From a virus: a DNA stretch of 58,017 nt. The number at the start of each line of letters is the position of its first letter. The stretch's first letter is position 1. The notes below the pieces were generated by a model. That model searched no databases. It was not told the DNA's origin and saw nothing but the letters and a program-made list of their open reading frames with translations. Location: IMG/VR virus record IMGVR_UViG_3300028025_000563, positions 1-58,017 of that record; one strand, written 5' to 3'. Both the position numbers and the translations under genes were made by a program. This document shows positions 48,558 to 56,765 of the stretch, piece after piece.

Positions 48558-49078
48558 TAGCAGTACCCGCCCTTTTTCAAACCTTTAGATGAGCCAGACA
48601 TAACTACCATCTTGCCTTTAGTTTTGCCTTTAACAGCAACGCCATCACGGCTAGGAGCAGCAGTTTTAACTTTGCCCATAGATGTCATGCCGCCTGAAGC
48701 CATCTTTTTCATAGCCATACCACCTTTAGCCATCTTGCCTTTACCATCTGCTGCAAATGCTGGTACTTTCTGACCATCTTTCATAACCATAGGCATACCG
48801 CCATCAGCATAACCACCCATAGCCATCTTCTTGGTAGCACCACCCTTAGACATTTTTTTCATCTCAGATTCCTCATGTTTAATCATTGATTTAGAAGCAC
48901 CCTTCTTTTTCATGAAAGCTACTTCCTTCTTTACCATTGCTTTTGATTCAGCCATACCACCACCCGCTTTCGTAAACTCTTTACCCACAGATTGTGGCAC
49001 ACCGGCCTTCTTAGCAAATGCAGGATTGTGGGCAACCGCCTGCATAAACCTTTCCTGTTTCTTTGATACTGTTGGCAT
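48557..49078 (-). CDS. Lys/Met/Gly-rich head-module protein (173 aa)
   Basis: MPTVSKKQERFMQAVAHNPA then VPQSVGKEFTKAGGG is a conserved phage opening. Residues about 50-170 are low-complexity Lys/Met/Gly repeats (MKKMSKGG, KMAMGGYADGGM, KMAKGGMAMKKMASGG). Near the end, SRDGVAVKGKTKGKMV is a variant of the tag in the two genes downstream, followed by KKGGYC. Strongly basic; may bind DNA inside the head (inference). Confidence 0.7.
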   Translation of the reverse strand: MPTVSKKQERFMQAVAHNPAFAKKAGVPQSVGKEFTKAGGGMAESKAMVKKEVAFMKKKGASKSMIKHEESEMKKMSKGGATKKMAMGGYADGGMPMVMKDGQKVPAFAADGKGKMAKGGMAMKKMASGGMTSMGKVKTAAPSRDGVAVKGKTKGKMVVMSGSSKGLKKGGYC

Positions 49079-49335
49079 TAGACTACCTTTTGCCCAATAA
49101 GCTGATCAATCTTTGCTTCAAGTCTGTTAAAACGCTGATCAATGTGATCAGTAATTCGTTCCACTTCTGCTTTAGTGACGTTATCACGGGCAATCTCCTC
49201 ACGAGTCTTATTCAATAAGATCGTAATACGCGCAAGTTCAGAAAACTTTTCGTGCGCTATGTAAGCAAATAGACCAGTGAACAGAGTTAATCCGCCAGTC
49301 CAAGCAACTGTAAATTCCATGCTTAACATTTCCAT
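49078..49335 (-). CDS. Small membrane-anchored coiled-coil protein (85 aa)
   Basis: An N-terminal hydrophobic helix (FTVAWTGGLTLFTGLFAYIA) is followed by a coiled coil with heptads (ISELARITILLNKT.., VERITDHIDQRFNRLEAKID). It resembles the short TM+coil proteins found in many phages. Three in-frame Met codons (49335, 49329, 49320) make the start uncertain. It overlaps the upstream gene by up to 13 bases. Confidence 0.6.
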   Translation of the reverse strand: MEMLSMEFTVAWTGGLTLFTGLFAYIAHEKFSELARITILLNKTREEIARDNVTKAEVERITDHIDQRFNRLEAKIDQLIGQKVV

Positions 49336-49577
49336 CTCTTTAAACTGGCTGCCTTACGAGTTGGCCTACCTTTCTCGTCCTTCATTGGACCGGGCATTCC
49401 ACTCATACGCGCACAGAATGATTTTTTACGTGGACCACCTTCAGGTTGTGGAGCCTTTAGATTAGACCCCGTAGCCTTGTTGTACTTTGCACGACCTTTG
49501 GCAGTCAACCCCGCCCCTTTAGCGACCGGTAGCTTCTCGCCACGACCTACTGCAAGGGATGGAGTTTTCTTAGCCAT
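49323..49577 (-). CDS. Small conserved basic phage protein (84 aa)
   Basis: From ATG 49577 the product is MAKKTPSLAVGRGEKLPVAK, GAGLTAKGRAKYNKATGSNL, KAPQPEGGPRKKSFCARMSG and ends KAASLKRWKC, the conserved blocks of a small basic protein common in aquatic phages. A start 18 bases further upstream is possible but extends into the preceding gene. Probably a virion or nucleoid protein; unproven. Confidence 0.75.
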   Translation of the reverse strand: MAKKTPSLAVGRGEKLPVAKGAGLTAKGRAKYNKATGSNLKAPQPEGGPRKKSFCARMSGMPGPMKDEKGRPTRKAASLKRWKC

Positions 49578-49851
49578 AGAACACCGTCGCTGCATTTACG
49601 TTAGATAGATCTACGTATAGACTTGTTTGGAAAACAATCCCCTCACCGGGAATCAATACGTAAATAGTAAACGAATCACTAGTACCTACATCAAGCTCAC
49701 AAAGGACTGGACCAGTAGAACCGCCGTCACGAAATTTAACAAATCCATCGGATGCATTCCCACGATAAGACACGCTTTTTAGGCGTGTTCTACCATTAAA
49801 AGCAGTGCCTGATGCTGTTAGGTGTGCTGACTTAACATCTGTTTGCATCAT
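49570..49851 (-). CDS. Small structural protein (93 aa)
   Basis: SAHLTASGTAFNGRTRLKSV, then RDGGSTGPVLCELDVGTSDS and GEGIVFQTSLYVDLSNVNAA make a compact beta-sandwich. Similar short proteins are encoded next to capsid genes in aquatic podoviruses and may be decoration or spike proteins. Unproven. The 3' end overlaps the next gene. Confidence 0.65.
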   Translation of the reverse strand: MMQTDVKSAHLTASGTAFNGRTRLKSVSYRGNASDGFVKFRDGGSTGPVLCELDVGTSDSFTIYVLIPGEGIVFQTSLYVDLSNVNAATVFYG

Positions 49852-49867
49852 GATGATGCCTCCCTAA

Positions 49868-50344
49868 TTAGTTTTGAGTCGAAGTAGGGTTAGCGTTGCC
49901 ATTTGTGTCACGAACAACATACTGAATTACAACAGTAGCAGCACCAGTAGTTAATGCAGTGCCAGTAGCAGTGTAAGTAATTAAGTCGTCAGTTGTGCCA
50001 GTGTTAGCAGCAAGAGCAGCGAAAGTGGAAGCAATCGTTACATTAATAAAGCCAGCCGAAGTAATAGTAGAAGCTGTAGCTACATCAGTACCACCAATCG
50101 TGATCTTCAATGTAGTAGCAGAGCTAAAGTCAGCAGACGTAATAATCTGAACACCAGTAATTAATGAACCAGCAGGGATAGCGCCCAAAGTACCAGTCAA
50201 TGAATTAGTGAATGTTTGAAAAGTTACAGGAATGGTTTGGGCAACAACAGTTGCGCCCATATTACGAATAGAACCAACAGTGGTACCAGTAGTGTTTTTA
50301 ACAGTACCAAGTAGCCAAGGGCCAAGATGAGTAGCGAAACCCAT
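49868..50344 (-). CDS. Beta-rich head/structural protein (158 aa)
   Basis: MGFATHLGPWLLGTVKNTTG followed by Thr/Ala/Val-rich strands (VAQTIPVTFQTFTNSLTGTL..., IVIQYVVRDTNGNANPTSTQN-like end). No family recognised. It is the first gene after the capsid terminator and has a GAGGATATAAATC leader. A capsid decoration or neck role is possible. Confidence 0.65.
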   Translation of the reverse strand: MGFATHLGPWLLGTVKNTTGTTVGSIRNMGATVVAQTIPVTFQTFTNSLTGTLGAIPAGSLITGVQIITSADFSSATTLKITIGGTDVATASTITSAGFINVTIASTFAALAANTGTTDDLITYTATGTALTTGAATVVIQYVVRDTNGNANPTSTQN

Positions 50345-50434
50345 GATTTATATCCTCACATGCGAGTTAAGTGCGTCAATTTGCATGTTACTAGCCGGGG
50401 CTATTTGACACACCGGATATCCCGGAATACCTAC

Positions 50435-50443
50435 TTTATAGCA
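50435..50443 (-). promoter_or_regulatory. Extended -10 promoter candidate after the capsid terminator
   Basis: On the - strand TGC-TATAAA (50443-50435), an extended -10, lies just past the terminator and about 90 bases before the 158-residue gene. No good -35 is seen. It could restart transcription of the downstream late genes, but one weak motif is thin evidence. Confidence 0.25.
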
Positions 50444-50455
50444 TAAATTTAAATA

Positions 50456-50483
50456 AAAAGGGGAGTTTTTAGCTCCCCTTTTA
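50456..50483 (-). terminator. Intrinsic terminator directly after the major capsid gene
   Basis: AAAAGGGGAG (50456-50465) and CTCCCCTTTT (50473-50482) form a perfect 10-bp stem with a 7-base loop. On the - strand it is followed by a run of T, so it ends or attenuates the capsid transcript. The symmetrical A/T ends make it work in both directions. Confidence 0.88.
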
Positions 50484-50490
50484 TTGCTAC

Positions 50491-51402
50491 TTACGCAGCG
50501 CCCGGTGATGCAAACATACCGAGTGGATCAGACCAACCAAACGAATAACGCTCACGAGCCTTGTAACGTACATTACCAGTATCGAAGTCGCCGTCCATTG
50601 ATTGAGCCAGTGGGCTACGAACAAAGTGCTTCATGCCGTTTGGAACGTCGGTAGTTAAATACCAGCCGTTTGTATCGGTCAAGAAGTGATTTACTGTGTA
50701 GCCTTCTGGAATCGAACCATTGTTCTTCAATGCGTTGATATCGTTATCAGTTGTGCCGACGCGGAGTTCGGTTTCTAACAGACGAGTTGCAACGAATTGC
50801 AGAGCTGGTGGAACGATCAGCTTGCGTGGTTTAGCAGCGATCAACAGACCACGTTCATCAGTCCAGCCAGCGATTTGAATTACAGCGGCTTCCAAAGAAG
50901 TCTCATTCAAGTCGGCAGCGGTTGATGGTGTGTTGCTGTTGGTGCCACCAGAAACTAAAGGATGTGCAGTTGAGAACAATGCAACGCCATCACCACCAGT
51001 ATAGGCGGAGCTGAAACCGTTGTTCAAAATTGCAGCAGCTTTAACTTGCTTGGTATAAGCCATCGAACGAGCCAGAGCTTTTGTATAACGTGCAGACAAA
51101 GAGTCGTACAAGTTATCTTCAATTGCTTCTTCAGTTAAAGAGAAGCCTTGTGCAATGGTTTCGTGGTTATAGCGAGCAGTCCAAGCTTCTTGACCGTTGT
51201 CGTAACGAATAGCAGAGCCTTCGTTTTTAACAGGTGCGGCTGAGAAACCAGACAGTTTTGTTTCTTCTTCAAAGCTACGTTCCGATGTTTCGGTTTCGTA
51301 GATTTCTTTATGCTCTTCGCCGTAACGAGCATATTCAAGACCAAACAGAGCGTTCAAGCCCGGTAAGAGTTCTTTCAGTAGTTGTGCGCGTGAAATAGCC
51401 AT
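50491..51402 (-). CDS. Major capsid protein, Mu gpT-like HK97 fold (303 aa)
   Basis: FGLEYARYGEEHKEIYETET, then SLTEEAIEDNLYDSL, TGGDGVALFSTAHPL and the C-terminal YSFGWSDPLGMFASPGAA are conserved blocks of the Mu gpT-type major head protein (HK97 fold). Length is typical. A strong AAGGAGTAAATA leader and a terminator placed directly after the gene fit high expression. The scaffold and two small head proteins lie upstream. Confidence 0.9.
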   Translation of the reverse strand: MAISRAQLLKELLPGLNALFGLEYARYGEEHKEIYETETSERSFEEETKLSGFSAAPVKNEGSAIRYDNGQEAWTARYNHETIAQGFSLTEEAIEDNLYDSLSARYTKALARSMAYTKQVKAAAILNNGFSSAYTGGDGVALFSTAHPLVSGGTNSNTPSTAADLNETSLEAAVIQIAGWTDERGLLIAAKPRKLIVPPALQFVATRLLETELRVGTTDNDINALKNNGSIPEGYTVNHFLTDTNGWYLTTDVPNGMKHFVRSPLAQSMDGDFDTGNVRYKARERYSFGWSDPLGMFASPGAA

Positions 51403-51412
51403 TATTTACTCC

Positions 51413-52240
51413 TTAAGCACCAGTGGCAGAATAGTAGCCATGCAGACCTTGGTTCAACTTAACCAAGACTTCTGGGTACTGGGTGAATACGATTGTTGAG
51501 CTTGCAACAAATGCAGTTGCAGGAGGCTGATTCAACACAACCGAAGTTGCGCCAGCAGCAGCAGCGGTATCAACAAATGAACCTGAAGCGATGATCTGAC
51601 CATTAGCTGCAACTGAAGCAACGTCGGTACCAACAGGCAATGCAAAAGGTAATGCAGAAACAGTGATCGTGTTGGTAGAAATGCTTGCGTATACTGCACT
51701 GCCTAAACTAACAGCAGTATCAGGAACAACACCAACTACACGTAATGGTAGAGTAGTTGTTACTGGGGTATCAGTAGGCGCTAAAACAGCATTTGCTGAA
51801 TTACCAGTATTTGTGCTGCCAGTGTTGTTAATAGCGCTGACGTTGCAACCAACGATTGCGTTTGAGCCAGAAGCCATAACTACACCAGAAGAACAAACAG
51901 CAGCTTTAAACACTGCATCTGGATCATCAGATACGTAAGCTTGTGCATCGCCAGCCAAAGTGCCAGAAGGCCAGTATTGGCTGAACTGCTTTTGCTTAGT
52001 AACAGGGCTAGTAAAAGTGCAGCCCAAGAAAATACCAACGGTTTGGTTTAAATCAGTACCAGTAGTTACTGATACTCGCTGTAAACGACCGCGTGATAAA
52101 GTAACAAAATCGCCATAGAAAATGTCGGTTGAATAACCGTAAATGATAGGGTACATGCGGGTTGAACCTGCAAATACTTGACCACCGATCAAATTCACTG
52201 GCTGTAGGCCGTAAGGCTTGTCTACAACAGGATATGCCAT
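51413..52240 (-). CDS. Capsid-associated structural protein (275 aa)
   Basis: ATG 52240 (MAYPVVDKPYGLQPVNLIGG) has GGAG 6 bases upstream; a TTG 12 bases further up is in frame but unlikely. FAGSTRMYPIIYGYSTDIFY, then FVTLSRGRLQRVSV and GIFLGCTFTSPVTKQKQFSQ are blocks found in proteins encoded next to capsid genes in other phages. Beta-rich; probably a decoration or minor head protein. Confidence 0.7.
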   Translation of the reverse strand: MAYPVVDKPYGLQPVNLIGGQVFAGSTRMYPIIYGYSTDIFYGDFVTLSRGRLQRVSVTTGTDLNQTVGIFLGCTFTSPVTKQKQFSQYWPSGTLAGDAQAYVSDDPDAVFKAAVCSSGVVMASGSNAIVGCNVSAINNTGSTNTGNSANAVLAPTDTPVTTTLPLRVVGVVPDTAVSLGSAVYASISTNTITVSALPFALPVGTDVASVAANGQIIASGSFVDTAAAAGATSVVLNQPPATAFVASSTIVFTQYPEVLVKLNQGLHGYYSATGA

Positions 52241-52262
52241 AATTGACTCCAAAAATTAAAAG

Positions 52263-52712
52263 TTACTTGCCTTTGCCAAAAGTAACCTCTGTTTTCCGTT
52301 CATTAAAGAGCGGCATACGAGGATCGTTTTGACGCATCAAATTGTTGTCTACAGCCTCAATCTGCCCTTCGGCTTGTTTCTGGTAGTAGCCGTTGCGCTG
52401 CTCCACAAACTCAATTGGGGTCTTGCATAACAACAATCCGCCAACTTCGATATTGTCTTTGAAACGACTATTCGGGTCAGCTAACAGTTGAAATTTTGGT
52501 TGCTCCTCTAGCTTTACAGGCTCCCACCCTTCTCTCATTTTTGCCGAGATATTACGTGGATCAGCATTGTTCAGCGTTGAGACGCGAACCCATCGATATG
52601 CGTAACCTGGCTGTCTGTCTGGTTCAGGCAGAAGCTCTGGTGGCGCCCACTGCTTGGGACGCTCATTTTCGGCACGCGTTTCTATACTACGGGGTGTTCT
52701 ACTTTCAGCCAT
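52263..52712 (-). CDS. Conserved head-module protein (149 aa)
   Basis: PDRQPGYAYRWVRVSTLNNA, DPRNISAKMREGWEPVKLEE and GGLLLCKTPIEFVEQRNGYY are conserved blocks of a protein found between scaffold and capsid genes in other aquatic phages. The role is unknown. The start overlaps the scaffold stop by 8 bases. Confidence 0.72.
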   Translation of the reverse strand: MAESRTPRSIETRAENERPKQWAPPELLPEPDRQPGYAYRWVRVSTLNNADPRNISAKMREGWEPVKLEEQPKFQLLADPNSRFKDNIEVGGLLLCKTPIEFVEQRNGYYQKQAEGQIEAVDNNLMRQNDPRMPLFNERKTEVTFGKGK

Positions 52713-53667
52713 TGTTGGCCTCCATTCTTAGTTTTTCACGGACATATTGTTCAGGGCTTAATCCTAAACGCTTGGCTATATTTACCTCTGACTGCTTAAG
52801 CCTCACCTTCTTGGACGGTGTGCTGCGAGTCGCGGGTGCCACGACCGTTGAAACTCGTTCGGTACGTTGCGGCTTATTCCGCTGCGTTACCTCAACTTCT
52901 TGCTCATCTTCAAAATAATCAGGAAAACGACGACGCATCGTATCGTCTACCTTTTGCCAGTATTCATCAGTAGATGGATAACTAGCGCCGTACTGTTTCA
53001 CCAACTTTTGGTGTAAGCCAAGTGCAAGACTTGTCATCTCCTCGTCTTTACCGAACCAGTCATTGCGCTCTTGCCACGCAACAGTCCTTTGGTCAGGACG
53101 AGGCACTTGTGCTTCAGGTACGCTTTGTACAACACTTTCTTCTTCGTGTCTAGCAGGAACATATTCTTCTGCCCGACGAAGCTTGTAATTAGCATCAGCA
53201 ATCTGCTGTTGCGCTTCTACCAAACGATCCGAATCGCCCATGTCATACGCTTCTTTGTATGCCTGTTTTGCAGCGTTCAGCTCCATTTCGGCAGCGCTTT
53301 TGTAGGTGCTTAAATAGCTTTTTTCACCAGCAGTTAAGCGGCTTTTAAGCTGTTTATTCTCCTCCAACATACGCTTTGCCATGTCTTCGGCAGCTTGGCG
53401 CTCACGTAAAGCCTGCTCTTTCTCTCTACGTTCATCGTGCCAAACTTTATTTAATGCTCGTAACTTGGCTTGAGCGTCTTCGGAATACTTCTCCAAATCA
53501 TCCTGTTCCAATTCGTCACGAACCTCCTTTGGTAGAGGCTTACGACCACGATCCAGTGGCGGGGTATCGTCTTCAATCTCTAACTCAAACTCTTCTTCCT
53601 GATTGTCGGCAGAAAGTTTAGAGTTTTTATCCTCGACTTCATCGGGGAACTTGTACTCTTCGTTCAT
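52705..53667 (-). CDS. Scaffold protein (320 aa)
   Basis: The acidic N-terminus (DNQEEEFELEIEDDTPPLDR) leads to a long charged coiled coil (ERREKEQALRERQAAEDMAK..., AAKQAYKEAYDMGDSDRLVE) and a basic C-terminal end (PSKKVRLKQSEVNIAKRLGL). Charge distribution, coiled coil and position between portal and capsid are typical of capsid scaffolds. No protease is seen in the window. Confidence 0.82.
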   Translation of the reverse strand: MNEEYKFPDEVEDKNSKLSADNQEEEFELEIEDDTPPLDRGRKPLPKEVRDELEQDDLEKYSEDAQAKLRALNKVWHDERREKEQALRERQAAEDMAKRMLEENKQLKSRLTAGEKSYLSTYKSAAEMELNAAKQAYKEAYDMGDSDRLVEAQQQIADANYKLRRAEEYVPARHEEESVVQSVPEAQVPRPDQRTVAWQERNDWFGKDEEMTSLALGLHQKLVKQYGASYPSTDEYWQKVDDTMRRRFPDYFEDEQEVEVTQRNKPQRTERVSTVVAPATRSTPSKKVRLKQSEVNIAKRLGLSPEQYVREKLRMEANNG

Positions 53668-53676
53668 ATCTTCTCC

Positions 53677-54078
53677 TTAAGCACGGCTTATTCCGCGCGG
53701 ATCATCGACTACTGCTTCAATGGTGTCATCATTCAATAACCGGAACTCTCGGCCATGAATCTTCAACCTCGTACCAGAGTTTGGTCTGGCTAATACAAAA
53801 TCACCTTGCTTACACCAAGGACCAGTAGGAAACTTCTTCTCGTCTTTGTATGCATCAGGGCCCAACTTAACTACAAAAAATACCGTAGCTAATACTTCTT
53901 CGTAGTGACGAGTTTGGTCAGCTTTAATTAGACCGCTTTCGTACTTCTCTTCCGCTTCCGGTAAAGTTACCAAGATGTGATAACCGCATGGTTCTGGAAG
54001 TTGCTTCGCTTTCTCTTCTGCCGTTTGCGGAAGAGTTGATGTTTCACCGCTTTCTGTTGCGATGGTTATTTCACTCAT
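53677..54078 (-). CDS. GroES-like co-chaperonin (133 aa)
   Basis: ATG 54078 (MSEITIATESGETST) is preferred; a start at 54108 lies in the previous gene. PCGYHILVTLPEAEEKYESG with LIKADQTRHYEEVLATVFFV, GPWCKQGDFVLARPNSGTRL and HGREFRLLNDDTIEAVVDDP follow the GroES/gp31 beta-barrel: D-x-V start, mobile-loop region, A-x-V, V/Q-x-GD-x-V and N-D-D-x-[IV]-x-A-V. It could replace host GroES to fold the capsid protein, as T4 gp31 does. Its place in the head module supports this. Confidence 0.8.
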   Translation of the reverse strand: MSEITIATESGETSTLPQTAEEKAKQLPEPCGYHILVTLPEAEEKYESGLIKADQTRHYEEVLATVFFVVKLGPDAYKDEKKFPTGPWCKQGDFVLARPNSGTRLKIHGREFRLLNDDTIEAVVDDPRGISRA

Positions 54079-54265
54079 CTGAATGCTCCATAGTTTTTGC
54101 AAGGTCAAGGATGTAGCCTTCTATTGCAGAATAGCCTTGTATTACTCCGCATAGTTTTTGATACTCCGGAAAGTCTTTTGCTGCTCCACGAGCCATAGCT
54201 TCCGTAACCATAGTTCGCTTCTCTCTTATTTCTTCTACTACTACTTGTAGTACTCTATCCATCAT
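54071..54265 (-). CDS. Small helical head-module protein (64 aa)
   Basis: EAMARGAAKDFPEYQKLCGV then IEGYILDL is a helical motif (A-x-G-x-[AC]-x-[DS]-[FY]-x-[ED]-Y-x-x-[LM]-x-G) of small proteins often encoded next to portal genes. Function unknown. The start overlaps the portal stop by ATGA. Confidence 0.72.
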   Translation of the reverse strand: MMDRVLQVVVEEIREKRTMVTEAMARGAAKDFPEYQKLCGVIQGYSAIEGYILDLAKTMEHSDE

Positions 54266-56757
54266 TCACCCTTCTTTGGTTTGTTGGATTGTTGCATCTG
54301 TCGTATTGATACTCTTTCTTGTTGCGCCATCTGAGCTTGGTTTCGTGCAACCTCTACTCCCATGCGCGCACCTTCCATTGCTTGCTTTGCTTCCAAGTCT
54401 GCTTTGTCTTTGCCTACTTTGGCTCCGATCTGCATACCTGCAATTTCTTTTTGTGCTGCAATACGCTCTTCTTCGATACGTATTTGGTCTTGCTTTGCTG
54501 CCGCATCGATCAAAAGTTTTTGTTCTTTGATCTTTACTTCCTGCGCTTTCAACTGCAACTCTTGCTGCTGCATCTGAATAACCGGATCTTGCGCTGCTTG
54601 TTGCGCCTGCTGTTGAGCAGCTTCCGCTTGGTCTTTCTGTAGCAACTTCTGTCCAGCCATAGCCATCATTCTGGAAATCTCGACTTCCATTTCTGGCTCC
54701 ATCTCCTTGTCCATTTCTGGTAAAGGAATGCCCATCATCTCCTCTATCTCTTTACGATATTGGAATGCAACGTGTTCATTAATATGAGCCATCGCTGCTG
54801 CCATAATTGTTTGAGCTTGTGGATTTTGTCCAATGATTGCGGCTAGTTTTGGATCTCTTATAGCTGCTGTGTGAACAGCTATATGTGCCTCATGATCTTG
54901 ATACACGAATGCTTTAACAGGCTTCATATTTAATAGAGCCATGTTCTCTGATACAGGGTCTTTTGGTTTCTGATCTTCAGCACTCGGCACTAACTTGCCA
55001 ATGTTCTTGACGCCCAACACTTCAAGCATCTGACGATTCAATTCAACCATGTCGTATATCTGTGGAGTAGCTTGAGCCATCTGCATGACTGCTTGATACT
55101 GCACAACCTTCTGCGACATCGTTGCCGCATTAGGATCAGACACTGGTAATACTTCTACGATGTCATAGTCTGACTTCTTAGCTTTACGTGGACCATCAAC
55201 TGGATCGTAGCTATATTCTTCAGGCGTATAGTTAGCAATGATCTCTTTCAACAAGCGGAACTCTTGTTTCATTGCATAGTGAATACGAGCTTGAACTGCA
55301 CTCATCACTTTTAACGTGCGCTCTAATATAGCCAGCGTTGTACCAACTGGTGAGTTGGCAGACATGTCCGATACTTTTAAATCAGCAGCAGAAGCAAAGC
55401 GACGACCTTCTTCTACGATCTGATTCATCAAAGTTAATAGAACTTGACTTGGCTCTTTGTATGGGAGAGGAAGAATGTTGTCGCGTATGGTGCCTGACGC
55501 TACATCAACATCTCTAAATTCGCCAGGGCTAATAGGCGTATCGTCACCCTTAACACGCATACCTTTAGTCTTCAAACCACCAGGTAAGTTAGATAACGTA
55601 CCAGCATCAACTAACTGACGAATGATTGATGTACCTGATTTAGCAAACGCGCCAATCAAGTGGATCAAACCAAACGCATAGAAACCAAAGCCAGGTATAT
55701 ATGGATAGTGAATTAGATGAACACGCTTCTGTTTTGTTTCATCATCAGGATGCCAGTTACGGCGAATAGCTAAAACTTCTGTCGTGCCTTTTTCAATCGT
55801 AACGATGTAAGGCAATGCTATACCTGTTGGATTACCATCTTCATCTTTATCTTCGTAGCCTTCAAGATCAAGGTCTACTTGCATTTCTAAAATCTTATAA
55901 CGATCATCCGCAGTAGCACGGAATCCCATCTTCTCTGCAATCTTCTTCTCTACATCATCCAACGTATTAGTTGGCTCACCTAACTCTATATCTCTATAGA
56001 AGCCAGCTACTTGTAGCTTTCTTAATTCATTCTGAGTCTTACGCATCACATGTGTTACACGCGGTGATGACTCCAAGTCACTAGCACCATACGGCACAAC
56101 GATATCTTCCGCTGGTACATATAAAGCTACTTGTCTATTCAACGATGGATCAAAGTAAACTTTCTTAAATGCGTTACCTGATAAACCCAAGCCCCACAAT
56201 AAACGCTCTTGCTCTGGACGATACTCAGGCATCTTCTCTGTGAGCTGATAGTTCATATCATCTCTTACTCTTTCCGCGGCTTCCTTCTTCTTGCGGGTTT
56301 CCTTGCCGATAATCTGCGTCTTGACAGGACCCGATGCAGGAAAAGTTTCCATGATCGTTTCGCTTTGGAACTTGACCAGAGCTTCAGATAAAAGGGGATG
56401 ATATACACCACATGCTCCTTCCCAAGGTTCGGCACGTTCTTCAATCTTCATACCTAATAGCTCTAAGCCATCAACGTATGTTTGCATCCAATCTTTACGC
56501 GACGATACGTCATCATCGTAATCAGATAACAAATCACCAGCTATCGTAGTTAATTCTTCATCACTAATAAACTCAGCTAAGTTTGCATCAAAGTCATCAG
56601 TTGATTCTTTTTCTGGCTCAATCTGAATCTCTAAACCACCAAGTCCTATAGTCACTGACTCAGGATCTTCAATCTCTATCTCAATCTCTGGATCCATTAC
56701 ATCTTGATCCATACCAAGTGGTGCTTGATACAATGCTTTATCTATATTAGTAGCCAT
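54262..56757 (-). CDS. Portal protein (831 aa)
   Basis: The acidic N-terminus is followed by SSRKDWMQTYVDGLELLGMK, PWEGACGVYHPLLSEALVKF, ALYVPAEDIVVPYGASDL and GFGFYAFGLIHLIGAFAKSG, conserved blocks of large podoviral portals. ANSPVGTTLAILERTLKVMS is a typical crown-to-stem helix. The last 150 residues are a Gln-rich coiled coil, matching the long barrel of P22-type portals. It lies 8 bases from terminase, the usual order. Confidence 0.92.
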   Translation of the reverse strand: MATNIDKALYQAPLGMDQDVMDPEIEIEIEDPESVTIGLGGLEIQIEPEKESTDDFDANLAEFISDEELTTIAGDLLSDYDDDVSSRKDWMQTYVDGLELLGMKIEERAEPWEGACGVYHPLLSEALVKFQSETIMETFPASGPVKTQIIGKETRKKKEAAERVRDDMNYQLTEKMPEYRPEQERLLWGLGLSGNAFKKVYFDPSLNRQVALYVPAEDIVVPYGASDLESSPRVTHVMRKTQNELRKLQVAGFYRDIELGEPTNTLDDVEKKIAEKMGFRATADDRYKILEMQVDLDLEGYEDKDEDGNPTGIALPYIVTIEKGTTEVLAIRRNWHPDDETKQKRVHLIHYPYIPGFGFYAFGLIHLIGAFAKSGTSIIRQLVDAGTLSNLPGGLKTKGMRVKGDDTPISPGEFRDVDVASGTIRDNILPLPYKEPSQVLLTLMNQIVEEGRRFASAADLKVSDMSANSPVGTTLAILERTLKVMSAVQARIHYAMKQEFRLLKEIIANYTPEEYSYDPVDGPRKAKKSDYDIVEVLPVSDPNAATMSQKVVQYQAVMQMAQATPQIYDMVELNRQMLEVLGVKNIGKLVPSAEDQKPKDPVSENMALLNMKPVKAFVYQDHEAHIAVHTAAIRDPKLAAIIGQNPQAQTIMAAAMAHINEHVAFQYRKEIEEMMGIPLPEMDKEMEPEMEVEISRMMAMAGQKLLQKDQAEAAQQQAQQAAQDPVIQMQQQELQLKAQEVKIKEQKLLIDAAAKQDQIRIEEERIAAQKEIAGMQIGAKVGKDKADLEAKQAMEGARMGVEVARNQAQMAQQERVSIRQMQQSNKPKKGE

Positions 56758-56765
56758 GTTAATTC

